The notes under the pieces are model-generated. The model was not told the DNA's origin, ran no database searches, and saw nothing but the letters and a program-made list of their open reading frames with translations. From assembly GCA_036417435.1 (NCBI GenBank), contig CM070914.1, forward strand, positions 1,488,001 to 1,552,000: 64,000 nt of DNA, given 5' to 3'. Shown one piece after another: positions 9,656-22,069 of the stretch (positions are counted from its first letter, which is position 1; each line of letters starts with the position of its first letter). The DNA is from Inia geoffrensis (taxonomy: Eukaryota; Chordata; Mammalia; Artiodactyla; Iniidae). The position numbers and the translations under genes were made by a program.

Positions 9656-11033
9656 TATTCAAGACAGAGTGTTTTCTCATGGCAGCTCACCCTCAGTGCC
9701 ATGACAAAGAGTTCCTGGGGACATCGGATTCACCAGAAATGTGGTCCTGACGGTGCTCCAGGACTCTGGAAATGTAGCTCTCCTCCCGGGACATGCGGTG
9801 TGCAGCCCGTCACTCGGCACGTACAGAGGCCCTCCGATGTATAGACCAGTGGGCCTCCATGTGGCTCAGCCTTCCCACAGGGCTCTGGAGGTACTCAGTG
9901 AACTTGGAGGAAAAACGATGCACAACCGAGGGCCCTAGGAGTCCTCCAAAGGGTTCTTCCTTTAAAATAAATCCCAACAGCGATGAAGATCTCATGGAGA
10001 CAGTTGCATGCCTCCCTTTTTACACGGCTACTCAGGGTCTAACGTGGAGACGTGGTCTCTCATTGTTTCACTTTAGTTCTAGAGACTGTCATGCTCACCC
10101 CCACCGAGGCCATAGAAGCACCTTGTTTGGACAGAGCCAATTCATATTTTTCCCCGAAGCATTCTTACAGGGTTGAGAGGCCTGTCAACAGCAGACAATG
10201 TCAGGTAGTTTCTAGGCAGCATGAATGGAGCCTTCAAATTGAGAAAACAAGTCTAGTTCCAGCAGCCCCGATTTCCACGCGCACACTCATCATAAGTCCC
10301 TCGGGTTTCTAACAAGTCCAAAGGGAGACAAGGTTACCCAGTGTTTCCTTCCCTGAATCAACTTGTCGAAGTAGGGTTTTGTGCATCATGCGAACTGCCT
10401 CAACCAAGCAACGCACTTGGTATGTGTGGGGCCGTCTGACTCTTCAAAAGTCTGCAGTGCCACGGGAAGAGCAGGCCTGAAATTGCAGTCAGAACGCACG
10501 CTGACTCTCTCCTGGCGCCAGGGTGAGTTCAGGCAGGAGGCCGTACATGGAATGCGAAGCCCAGGGTTTCTCTGAGTGCAGCTCAGACTAGGGTAATGGG
10601 TAAAATTTCGACGGCCTGAGGGACGTGCCAGAACGGTGTTCCTGAACCTCTGTGAGTGCTGGGGTACTTAAGCTGCTCCAAAACAGAGTGCAGTGCGTTT
10701 CCCTACACTCAGCATACACAGAGTGGCTCCAAAGGGCTACGGGACTGGATGTTGCTCAACAGACACAGGTGGGCCTGGGAGTACCTAGTGTACCTGGCAG
10801 TAACAGGATGCCCACATGAGCCTCCTAGGTGTCTGTAAAATCATACTGCCATTTAAGATATGCAGAGCAGAGGTCACATGCTCATGGAAAGTGCTGGACA
10901 CCTCCGTTCCTACAAGCAAATCAAAGCCTAACCTCCAGGCATGTGTTTATGCTGGGTGCGCATTGTGACGCAGCATGGTAAGATGCTGACTTTCTCCTGG
11001 AGCACACTGACTTCACGTACGAGGTCTTCTAAG
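9656..11033 (+). repeat. Unit copy 8 (type A, 1,378 bp)
   Basis: Reads as identical to copy 7, including ctcacccccacc. This indicates a very recent one-unit duplication, or an assembly artefact. Confidence 0.97.
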
Positions 11034-12412
11034 TATTCAAGACAGAGTGTTTTCTCATGGCAGCTCACCCTCAGTGCCATGACAAAGAGTTCCTGGGGAC
11101 TTCGGATTCACCAGAAATGTGGTCCTGACGGTGCTCCAGGACTCTGGAAATGTAGCTCTCCTCCCGGGACATGCGGTGTGCAGCCCGTCACTCGGCACGT
11201 ACAGAGGCCCTCCGATGTATAGACCAGTGGGCCTCCATGTGGCTCAGCCTTCCCACAGGGCTCTGGAGGTACTCAGTGAACTTGGAGGAAAAACGATGCA
11301 CAACCGAGGGCCCTAGGAGTCCTCCAAAGGGTTCTTCCTTTAAAATAAATCCCAACAGCGATGAAGATCTCATGGAGACAGTTGCATGCCTCCCTTTTTA
11401 CACGGCTACTCAGGGTCTAACGTGGAGACGTGGTCTCTCATTGTTTCACTTTAGTTCTAGAGACTGTCATGCTCACCACCACCGAGGCCATAGAAGCACC
11501 TTGTTTGGACAGAGCCAATTCATATTTTTCCCCGAAGCATTCTTACAGGGTTGAGAGGCCTGTCAACAACAGAGAATGTCAGGTAGTTTCTAGGCAGCAT
11601 GAATGGAGCCTTCAAATTGGGAAAACAAGTCTAGTTCCAGCAGGCCCCGATTTCCACGCGCACACTCATCATACGTCCCTCGGGTTTCTAACAAGTCCAA
11701 AGGGAGACAAGGTTACCCAGTGTTTCCTTCCCTGAATCAACTTGTCGAAGTAGGGTTTTGTGCATCATGCGAACTGCCTCAACCAAGCAACGCACTTGGT
11801 ATGTGTGGGGCCGTCTGACTCTTCAAAAGTCTGCAGTGCCACGGGAAGAGCAGGCCTGAAATTGCAGTCAGAACGCACGCTGACTCTCTCCTGGCGCCAG
11901 GGTGAGTTCAGGCAGGAGGCCGTACATGGAATGCGAAGCCCAGGGTTTCTCTGAGTGCAGCTCAGACTACGGTAATGGGTAAAATTTCGACGGCCTGAGG
12001 GACGTGCCAGAACGGTGTTCCTGAACCTCTGTGAGTGCTGGGGTACTTAAGCTGCTCCAAAACAGAGTGCAGTGCGTTTCCCTACACTCAGCATACACAG
12101 AGTGGCTCCAAAGGGCTACGGGACTGGATGTTGCTCAACAGACACAGGTGGGCCTGGGAGTACCTAGTGTACCTGGCAGTAACAGGATGCCCACATGAGC
12201 CTCCTAGGTGTCTGTAAATTCATACTGCCATTTAAGATATGCAGAGCAGAGGTCACATGCTCATGGAAAGTGCTGGACACCTCCGTTCCTACAAGCAAAT
12301 CAAAGCCTAACCTCCAGGCATGTGTTTATGCTGGGTGCGCATTGTGACGCAGCATGGTAAGATGCTGACTTTCTCCTGGAGCGCACTGACTTCACGTAGG
12401 AGGTCTTCTAAT
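11034..12412 (+). repeat. Unit copy 9 (type A, 1,379 bp)
   Basis: Left part as in copies 7 and 8 but with ggacttcgg and caccaccacc. The right part changes to caacaacagagaatg, attgggaaaac and intact ccagcaggcccc. The end carries gagcgcactg and cacgtaggagg, shared with copy 10. Confidence 0.97.
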
Positions 12413-13791
12413 TATTCAAGGCAGAGTGTTTTCTCATGGCAGCTCACCATCTGGGCCATGACAAAGAGTTCCTGGGGACAACGGACTCACCAGAAATGTT
12501 GTCCTGACGGTGCTCCAGGACTCTGGAAATGTAGCTCTCCTCCCGGGACATGCGGTGTGCAGCCCGTCACTCGGCACATACAGAGGCCCTCCGATGTACA
12601 GACCAGTGGGCCTCCATGTGGCTCAGCCTTCCCACAGGGCTCTTGAGGTACTCAGTGAACTTGGAGGAAAAATGATGCACAACCGAGGGCCCTAGGAGTC
12701 CTCCAAAGGGTACTTCCTTTAAAATAAATCCCAACAGCGATGAAGAACTCATGGAGACAGTTGCATGCCTCCCTTTTTACACGGCTACTCAGGGTCTAAC
12801 GTGGAGACGTGTTCTCTCATTGTTTCACTTTAGTTCTAGAGACTGTCATGCTCACCACCACCGAGGCCATAGAAGCACCTTGTTTGGACAGCGCCAATTC
12901 ATATTTTTCCCCGAAGCATTCTTACAGGGTTGAGAGGCCTGTCAACAACAGAGAATGTCAGGTAGTTTCTAGGCAGCATGAATGGAGCCTTCAAATTGGG
13001 AAAACAAGTCTAGTTCCAGCAGGCCCCGATTTCCACGCGCACACTCATCATACGTCCCTCGGGTTTCTAACAAGTCCAAAGGGAGACAAGGTTACCCAGT
13101 GTTTCCTTCCCTGAATCAACTTGTCGAAGTAGGGTTTTGTGCATCATGCGAACTGCCTCAACCAAGCAACGCACTTGGTATGTGTGGGGCCGTCTGACTC
13201 TTCAAAAGTCTGCAGTGCCACGGGAAGAGCAGGCCTGAAATTGCAGTCAGAACGCACGCTGACTCTCTCCTGGCGCCAGGGTGAGTTCAGGCAGGAGGCC
13301 GTACATGGAATGCGAAGCCCAGGGTTTCTCTGAGTGCAGCTCAGACTACGGTAATGGGTAAAATTTCGACGGCCTGAGGGACGTGCCAGAACGGTGTTCC
13401 TGAACCTCTGTGAGTGCTGGGGTACTTAAGCTGCTCCAAAACAGAGTGCAGTGCGTTTCCCTACACTCAGCATACACAGAGTGGCTCCAAAGGGCTACGG
13501 GACTGGATGTTGCTCAACAGACACAGGTGGGCCTGGGAGTACCTAGTGTACCTGGCAGTAACAGGATGCCCACATGAGCCTCCTAGGTGTCTGTAAAATC
13601 ATACTGCCATTTAAGATATGCAGAGCAGAGGTCACATGCTCATGGAAAGTGCTGGACACCTCCGTTCCTACAAGCAAATCAAAGCCTAACCTCCAGGCAT
13701 GTGTTTATGCTGGGTGCGCATTGTGACGCAGCATGGTAAGATGCTGACTTTCTCCTGGAGCGCACTGACTTCACGTAGGAGGTCTTCTAAG
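12413..13791 (+). repeat. Unit copy 10 (type A, 1,379 bp)
   Basis: Marked by ctcaccatctggg, ggacaacgg, aatgttgtcc, cacatacag and gctcttgaggtac. It has ggacagcgcc (private) and caacaacagag as in copy 9. The end repeats gagcgcactg and cacgtaggagg. Confidence 0.97.
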
Positions 13792-15170
13792 TATTCAAGG
13801 CAGAGTGTTTTCTCATGGCAGCTCACCCTCAGGGCCATGACAAAGAGTTCCTGGGGACAACGGACTCACCAGAAATGTTGTCCTGACGGTGCTCCAGGAC
13901 TCTGGAAATGTAGCTCTCCTCCCGGGACATGCGGTGTGCAGCCCGTCACTCGGCACGTACAGAGGCCCTCCGATGTACAGACCAGTGGGCCTCCATGTGG
14001 CTCAGCCTTCCCACAGGGCTCTTGAGGTACTCAGTGAACTTGGAGGAAAAATGATGCACAACCGAGGGCCCTAGGAGTCCTCCAAAGGGTACTTCCTTTA
14101 AAATAAATCCCAACAGCGATGAAGAACTCATGGAGACAGTTGCATGCCTCCCTTTTTACACGGCTACTCAGGGTCTAACGTGGAGACGTGTTCTCTCATT
14201 GTTTCACTTTAGTTCTAGAGACTGTCATGCTCACCACCACCGAGGCCATAGAAGCACCTTGTTTGGACAGAGCCAATTCATATTTTTCCCCGAAGCATTC
14301 TTACAGGGTTGAGAGGCCTGTCAACAGCAGAGAATGTCAGGTAGTTTCTAGGCAGCATGAATGGAGCCTTCAAATTGGGAAAACAAGTCTAGTTCCAGCA
14401 GGCCCGGATTTCCACGCGCACACTCATCATACGTCCCTCGGGTTTCTAACAAGTCCAAAGGGAGACAAGGTTACCCAGTGTTTCCTTCCCTGAATCAACT
14501 TGTCGAAGTAGGGTTTTGTGCATCATGCGAACTGCCTCAACCAAGCAACGCACTTGGTATGTGTGGGGCCGTCTGACTCTTCAAAACTCTGCAGTGCCAC
14601 GGGAAGAGCAGGCCTGAAATTGCAGTCAGAACGCACGCTGACTCTCTCCTGGCGCCAGGGTGAGTTCAGGCAGGAGGCCGTACATGGAATGCGAAGCCCA
14701 GGGTTTCTCTGAGTGCAGCTCAGACTACGGTAATGGGTAAAATTTCGACGGCCTGAGGGACGTGCCAGAACGGTGTTCCTGAACCTCTGTGAGTGCTGGG
14801 GTACTTAAGCTGCTCCAAAACAGAGTGCAGTGCGTTTCCCTACACTCAGCATACACAGAGTGGCTCCAAAGGGCTACGGGACTGGATGTTACTCAACAGA
14901 CACAGGTGGGCCTGGGAGAACTTAGTGTACCTGGCAGTAACAGGATGCCCACATGAGCCTCCTAGGTGTCTGTAAACTCATACTGCCATTTAAGATATGC
15001 ACAGCAGAGGTCACATGCTCATGGAAAGTGCTGGACACCTCCGTTCCTACAAGCCAATCAAAGCCTAACCTCCAGGCATGTGTTTATGCTGGGTGCGCAT
15101 TGTGACGCAGCATGGTAAGATGCTGACTTTCTCCTGGAGCACACTGACTTCACGTACGAGGTCTTCAAAG
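13792..15170 (+). repeat. Unit copy 11 (type A, 1,379 bp)
   Basis: Close to copy 10 on the left (ggacaacgg, aatgttgtcc, gctcttgaggtac). Private or rare changes to the right: ggcccggattt, caaaactctgc with tgccac, gggagaactta, gtaaactcat and aagccaatc. Confidence 0.97.
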
Positions 15171-16549
15171 TATTCAAGGCAGAGTGTTTTCTCATGGCAG
15201 CTCACCCTCAGGGCCATGACAAAGAGTTCCTGGGGACTTCGGACTCACCAGAAATGTGGTCCTGACGGTGCTCCAGGACTCTGGAAATGTAGCTCTCCTC
15301 CCGGGACATGCGGTGTGCAGCCCGTCACCCGGCACGTACAGGGGCCCTCCGATGTACAGACCAGTGGGCCTCCATGTGGCTCAGCCTTCCCACAGGGCTC
15401 TGGAGGTACTCAGTGAACTTGGAGGAAAAACGATGCACAACCGAGGGCCCTAGGAGTCCTCCAAAGGGTACTTCCTTTAAAATAAATACCAACAGCGGTG
15501 AAGAACTCATGGAGACAGTTGCATGCCTCCCTTTTTACACGGCTACTCAGGGTCTAACGTGGAGACGTGTTCTCTCATTGTTTCACTTTAGTTCTAGAGA
15601 CTGTCATGCTCACCACCGCCGAGGCCATGGAAGCACCTTGTTTGGACAGAGCCAATTCATATTTTTCCCCGAAGCATTCTTACAGGGTTGAGAGGCCTGT
15701 CAACAGCAGAGAATGTCAGGTAGTTTCTAGGCAGCATGAATGGAGCCTTCAAATTGAGAAAACAAGTCTAGTTCCAGCAGGCCCCGATTTCCACGCGCAC
15801 ACTCATCATACGTCCCTCGGGTTTCTAACAAGTCCAAAGGGAGACAAGGTTACCCAGTGTTTCCTTCCCTGAATCAACTTGTCGAAGTACGGTTTTGTGC
15901 ATCATGCGAACTGCCTCAACCAAGCAACGCACTTGGAATGTGTGGGGCCGTCTGACTCTTCAAAAGTCTGCAGTGCCACGGGAAGAGCAGGCCTGAAATT
16001 GCAGTCAGAACGCACGCTGACTCTCTCCTGGCGCCAGGGTGAGTTCAGGCAGGAGGCCGTACATGGAATGCGAAGCCCAGGGTTTCTCTGAGTGCAGCTC
16101 AGACTAGGGTAATGGGTAAAATTTCGACGGCCTGGGGGACGTGCCAGAACGGTGTTCCTGAACCTCTGTGAGTGCAGGGGTACTTAAGCTGCTCCAAAAC
16201 AGAGTGCAGTGCGTTTCCCTACACTCAGCATACACAGAGTGGCTCCAAAGGGCTACGGGACTGGATGTTGCTCAACAGACACAGGTGGGCCTGGGAGTAC
16301 TTAGTGTACCTGGCAGTAACAGGATGCCCACATGAGCCTCCTAGGTGTCTGTAAAATCATACTGCCATTTAAGATATGCAGAGCAGAGGTCACATGCTCA
16401 TGGAAAGTGCTGGACACCTCCGTTCCTACAATTAAATCGAAGCCTAACCTCCAGGCATGTATTTATGCTGGGTGCGCATTGTGACGCAGCATGGTAAGAT
16501 GTTGACTTTCTCCTGGAGCACACTGACTTCACGTACGAGGTCTTCTAAG
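15171..16549 (+). repeat. Unit copy 12 (type A, 1,379 bp)
   Basis: A rather diverged A copy: gtcacccgg, acaggggccc, aataaatacc, caccgccgag, cttggaatgtg, cctgggggac, gtgcaggggt, caattaaatcg and catgtatttatg. It carries cagcggtgaag, shared with copies 2 and 14. Confidence 0.97.
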
Positions 16550-17928
16550 TATTCAAGGCAGAGTGTTTTCTCATGGCAGCTCACCCTCAGGGCCATGACA
16601 AAGACTTCCTGGGGACATCGGACTCACCAGAAATGTGGTCCTGACGGTGCTCCAGGACTCTGTAAATGTAGCTCTCTTCCCGGGACATGCGGTGTGCAGC
16701 CCGTCACTCGGCACGTACAGAGGCCCTCCGATGTACAGGCCAGTGGGCCTCCATGTGGCTCAGCCTTCCCACAGGGCTCTGGAGGTACTCAGTGAACTTA
16801 GAGGAAAAATGATGCACAACCGAGGGCCCTAGGAGTCCTCCAAAGGGTACTTCCTTTAAAATAAATCCCAACAGCGATGAAGAACTCATGGAGACAGTTG
16901 CATACCTCCCTTTTTACACGGCTACTCAGGGTCTAACGTGGAGAAGTGTTCTCTCATTGTTTCACTTTAGTTCTACAGACTGTCATGCTCACCACCACCG
17001 AGGCCATGGAAGCACCTTGTTTGGACACAGCCAATTCATATTTTTCCCCGAAGCATTCTTACAGGGTTGAGAGACCTGTCAACAGCAGAGAATGTCAGGT
17101 AGTTTCTAGGCAGCATGAATGGAGCCTTCAAATTGACAAAACAAGTCTAGTTCCAGCAGGCCCCGATTTCCACGCGCACACTCATCATACGTCCCTCGGG
17201 TTTCTAACAAGTCCAAAGGGAGACAAGGTTACCCAGTGTTTCCTTCCCTGAATCAACTTGTCGAAGTAGGGTTTTGTGCATCATGCGAACTGCCTCAACC
17301 AAGCAACGCACTTGGTATGTGTGGGGCCGTCTGACTCTTCAAAAGTCTGCAGTGCCACGGGAAGAGCAGGCCTGAAATTGCAGTCAGAACGCACGCTGAC
17401 TCTCTCCTGGCGCCAGGGTGAGTTCAGGCAGGAGGCCGTACATGGAATGCGAAGCCCAGGGTTTCTCTGAGTGCAGCTCAGACTACGGTAATGGGTAAAA
17501 TTTCGACGGCCTGAGGGACGTGCCAGAACGGTGTTCCTGAAGCTCTGTGAGTGCTGGGGTACTTAAGCTGCTCCAAAACAGAGTGCAGTGCGTTTCCCTA
17601 CACTCAGCATACACAGAGTGGCTCCAAAGGGCTACGGGACTGGATGTTACTCAACAGACACAGGTGGGCCTGGGAGTACTTAGTGTACCTGGCAGTAACA
17701 GGATGCCCACATGAGCCTCCTAGTTGTCTGTAAAATCATACTGCCATTTAAGATATGCAGAGCAGAGGTCACATGCTCATGGAAAATGCTGGACACCTCC
17801 GTTCCTACAAGCAAATCAAAGCCTAACCTCCAGGCATGTGTTTATGCTGGGTGTGCATTGTGACGCAGAATGGTAAGATGCTGACTTTCTCCTGGAGCAC
17901 ACTGACTTGACGTAAGAGGTCTTCTAAG
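16550..17928 (+). repeat. Unit copy 13 (type A, 1,379 bp)
   Basis: The copy with the most private changes in the A domain: ctctgtaaatg, ctcttcccggg, gtacaggcc, gaacttagagg, gcatacctcc, gagaagtgttc, ttctacagac, ggacacagcc, attgacaaaac, gaagctctg, gggtgtgcat, cagaatgg and gacttgacgtaag. Confidence 0.97.
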
Positions 17929-19306
17929 TATTCAAGGCAGAGTGTTTTCTCATGGCAGCTCACCCTCAGGGCCATGACAAAGACTTCCTGGGGACATCGG
18001 ACTCACCAGAAATGTGGTCCTGACGGTGCTCCAGGACTCTGGAAATGTAGCTCTCCTCCCGGGACATGCGGTGTGCAGCCCGTCACTCGGCACGTACAGA
18101 GGCCCTCCGATGTACAGACAAGTGGGCCTCCATGTGGCTCAGCCTTCCCACTGGGCTCTTGAGGTACTCAGTGAACTTGGAGGAAAAATGATGCACAACC
18201 GAGGGCCCTAGGAGTCCTCCAAAGGGTACTTCCTTTAAAATAAATCCCAACAGCGGTGAAGAACTCATGGAGACAGTTGCATGCCTCCCTTTTTACACGG
18301 CTACTCAGGGTCTAACGTGGAGACGTGGTCTCTCATTGTTTCACTTTAGTTCTAGAGACTGTCATGCTCACCACCACCGAGGCCAGAGAAGCACCTTGTT
18401 TGGACAGAGCCAATTCATATTTTTCCCCGAAACATTCTTACAGGGTTGAGAGTCCTGTCAACAGCAGACAATGTCAGGTAGTTTCTAGGCAGCATGAATG
18501 GAGCCTTCAAATTGAGAAAACAAGTCTAGTTCCAGCAGCCCCGATTTCCACGCGCACACTCATCATACGTCCCTCGGATTTCTAACAAGTCCAAAGGGAG
18601 ACAAGGTTACCCAGTGTTTCCTTCCCTGAATCAACTTGTCGAAGTAGGGTTTTGTGCATCATGCGAACTGCCTCAACCAAGCAACGCACTTGGTATGTGT
18701 GGGGCCGTCTGACTCTTCAAAAGTCTGCAGTGCCACGGGAAGAGCAGGCCTGAAATTGCAGTCAGAACGCACGCTGACTCTCTCCTGGCGCCAGGGTGAG
18801 TTCAGGCAGGAGGCCGTACATGGAATGCGAAGCCCAGGGTTTCTCTGAGTGCAGCTCAGACTAGGGTAATGGGTAAAATTTCGACGGCCTGAGGGACGTG
18901 CCAGAACGGTGTTCCTGAACCTCTGTGAGTGCTGGGGTACTTAAGCTGCTCCAAAACAGAGTGCAGTGCGTTTCCCTACACTCAGCATACACAGAGTGGC
19001 TCCAAAGGGCTACGGGACTGGATGTTGCTCAACAGACACAGGTGGGCCTGGGAGTACCTAGTGTACCTGGCAGTAACAGGATGCCCACATGAGCCTCCTA
19101 GGTGTCTGTAAAATCATACTGCCATTTAAGATATGCAGAGCAGAGGTCACATGCTCATGGAAAGTGCTGGACACCTCCGTTCCTACAAGCAAATCAAAGC
19201 CTAACCTCCAGGCATGTGTTTATGCTGGGTGCGCATTGTGACGCAGCATGGTAAGATGCTGACTTTCTCCTGGAGCACACTGACTTCACGTACGAGGTCT
19301 TCTAAG
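17929..19306 (+). repeat. Unit copy 14 (type A, 1,378 bp)
   Basis: Left part with caaagacttcc, cagacaagtggg, cccactgggctcttgagg and cagcggtgaag. Then ggccagagaag, gaaacattc and gagagtcctg (private), followed by the cagacaatg plus ccagcagcccc haplotype and ctcggatttc. Confidence 0.97.
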
Positions 19307-20685
19307 TATTCAAGACAGAGTGTTTTCTCATGGCAGCTCACCCTCAGTGCCATGACAAAGAGTTCCTGGGGACATCGGATTCACCAGAAATGTGGTCCTG
19401 ACGGTGCTCCAGGACTCTGGAAATGTAGCTCTCCTCCCGGGACATGCGGTGTGCAGCCCGTCACTCGGCACGTACAGAGGCCCTCCGATGTATAGACCAG
19501 TGGGCCTCCATGTGGCTCAGCCTTCCCACAGGGCTCTGGAGGTACTCAGTGAACTTGGAGGAAAAACGATGCACAACCGAGGGCCCTAGGAGTCCTCCAA
19601 AGGGTTCCTCCTTTAAAATAAATCCCAACAGCGATGAAGATCTCATGGAGACAGTTGCATGCCTCCCTTTTTACACGGCTACTCAGGGTCTAACGTGGAG
19701 ACGTGGTCTCTCATTGTTTCACTTTAGTTCTAGAGACTGTCATGCTCACCACCACCGAGGCCATAGAAGCACCTTGTTTGGACAGAGCCAATTCATATTT
19801 TTCCCCGAAGCATTCTTACAGGGTTGAGAGGCCTGTCAACAGCAGAGAATGTCAGGTAGTTTCTAGGCAGCATGAATGGAGCCTTCAAATTGGGAAAACA
19901 AGTCTAGTTCCAGCAGGCCCCGATTTCCACGCGCACACTCATCATACGTCCCTCGGGTTTCTAACAAGTCCAAAGGGAGACAAGGTTACCCAGTGTTTCC
20001 TTCCCTGAATCAACTTGTCGAAGTAGGGTTTTGTGCATCATGCGAACTGCCTCAACCAAGCAACGCACTTGGTATGTGTGGGGCCGTCTGACTCTTCAAA
20101 AGTCTGCAGTGCCACGGGAAGAGCAGGCCTGAAATTGCAGTCAGAACGCTCGCTGACTCTCTCCTGGCGCCAGGATGCGTTCAGGCAGGAGGCCGTACAT
20201 GGAATGCGAAGCCCAGGGTTTCTCTGAGTGCAGCTCAGACTAGGGTAATGGGTAAAATTTCGACGGCCTGAGGGACGTGCCAGAACTGTGTTCCTGAACC
20301 TCTGTGAGTGCTGGGGTACTTAAGCTGCTCCAAAACAGAGTGCAGTGCGTTTCCCTACACTCAGCATACACAGAGTGGCTCCAAAGGGCTACGGGACTGA
20401 ATGTTGCTCAACAGACACAGGTGGGCCTGGGAGTAGCTAGTGTACCTGGCAGTAACAGGATGCCCACATAAGCCTCCTAGGTGTCTGTAAAATCATACTG
20501 CCATTTAAGATATGCAGAGCAGAGGTCACATGCTCATGGAAAGTGCTGGACACCTCCGTTCCTACAAGCAAATCAAAGCCTAACCTCCAGGCATGTGTTT
20601 ATGCTGGGTGCGCATTGTGACGCAGCATGGTAAGATGCTGACTTTCTCCTGGAGCACACTGACTTCACGTACGAGGTCTTCTAAG
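19307..20685 (+). repeat. Unit copy 15 (type A, 1,379 bp)
   Basis: caagacag/ctcagtgcc subgroup. Private changes: gggttcctcc, aacgctcgctg, ccaggatgcgttc, cagaactgtg, gggactgaatg and gagtagctag. It has cacataagcc, also seen in copy 27. Confidence 0.97.
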
Positions 20686-22069
20686 TATTCAAGACAGAGT
20701 GTTTTCTCATGGCAGCTCACCCTCAGAGCCATGACAAAGAGTTCCTGGGGACATCGGATTCACCAGAAATGTGGTCCTAACGGTGCTCCAGGACTCTGGA
20801 AATGTAGCTCTCCTCCCGGGACATGCGGGGTGCAGCCCGTCACTCGGCACGTACAGAGGCCCTCCGATGTATAGACCAGTGGGCCTCAATGAGGCTCAGC
20901 CTTCCCACAGGGCTCTGGAGGTACTCAGTGAACTTGGAGGAAAAATGATGCACAACCGAGGGCCCTAGGAGTCCTCCAAAGGGTTCTTCCTTTAAAATAA
21001 ATCCCAACAGCGATGAAGATCTCATGGAGACAGTTGCATGCCTCCCTTTTTACACGGCTACTCAGGGTCTAACGTGGAGAAGTGGTCTCTCATTGTTTCA
21101 CTTTAGTTCTAGAGACTGTCATGCTCACCACCACCGAGGCCATAGAAGCACCTTGTTTGGACAGAGCCAATTCATATTTTTCCCCGAAGCATTCTTACAG
21201 GGTTGAGAGGCCTGTCAACAGCAGAGAATGTCAGGTAGTTTCTAGGCAGCATGAATGGAGCCTTCAAATTGGGAAAACAAGTCTAGTTCCAGCAGGCCCC
21301 GATTTCCACGCGCACACTCATCATACGTCCCTCGGGTTTCTAACAAGTCCAAAGGGAGACAAGGTTACCCAGTGTTTCCTTCCCTGAATCAACTTGTCGA
21401 AGTAGGGTTTTGTGCATCATGCGAACTGCCTCAACCAAGCAACGCACTTGGTATGTGTGGGGCCGTCTGACTCTTCAAAAGTCTGCAGTGCCACGGGAAG
21501 AGCAGGCCTGAAATTGCAGTCAGAACGCACGCTGACTCTCTCCTGGCGCCAGGGTGAGTTCAGGCAGGAGGCCGTACATGGAATGCGAAGCCCAGGGTTT
21601 CTCTGAGTGCAGCTCAGACTAGGGTAATGGGTAAAATTGAGACGGCCTGAGGGACGTGCCAGAACGGTGTTCCTGAACCTCTGTGAGTGCTGGGGTACTT
21701 AAGCTGCTCCAAAACAGAGTGCAGTGCGTTTCCCTACACTCAGCATACACAGAGTGGCTCCAAAGGGCTACGGGACTGGATGTTGCTCAACAGACACAGG
21801 TGGGCCTGGGAGTAATTAGTGTACTGTACCTGGCAGTAACAGGATGCCCACATGAGCCTCCTAGGTGTCTGTAAAATCATACTGCCATTTAAGATATGCA
21901 GAGCAGAGGTCACATGCTCATGGAAAGTGCTGGACACCTCCGTTCCTACAAGCAAATCAAAGCCTAACCTCCAGGCATGTGTTTATGCTGGGTGCGCATT
22001 GTGACGCAGCATGGTAAGATGCTGACTTTCTCCTGGAGCACACTGACTTCACGTACGAGGTCTTCTAAG
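20686..22069 (+). repeat. Unit copy 16 (last type A copy, 1,384 bp)
   Basis: Type A throughout, including the short cattgtgacg, with the 5-bp gain as gtactgtacc at 21821-21830. Private changes: ctcagagcc, tcctaacgg, catgcggggtg, cctcaatgagg and aaaattgagacgg. The next copy is type B from its first bases. Confidence 0.97.

Larger units (their letters stand above)
1..22069 (+). repeat. Type A domain of the array (copies 1-16)
   Basis: Copies 1-16 share gtgttTatgctgggtgcg followed by cattgtgacgcag without the 2-bp gain, cacgCgcacactcatcAt, gaggCcgtac, cagtaAcagg (cagcaacag in copy 1) and an intact gggccctagg. Base length is 1,379 bp; 1,378 when ccagcaggcccc has lost one G (copies 2, 6, 7, 8, 14), and 1,384 with the 5-bp gain (copies 1, 16). 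Two subgroups are visible. One has caagacagag, ctcagtgcc, cggattcacc and gatgtatag (copies 3, 4, 7, 8, 9, 15). The other has cggactcacc, gatgtacag and gaagaactc (copies 2, 10-14). Copies 1, 5, 6 and 16 are intermediate. Confidence 0.93.
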
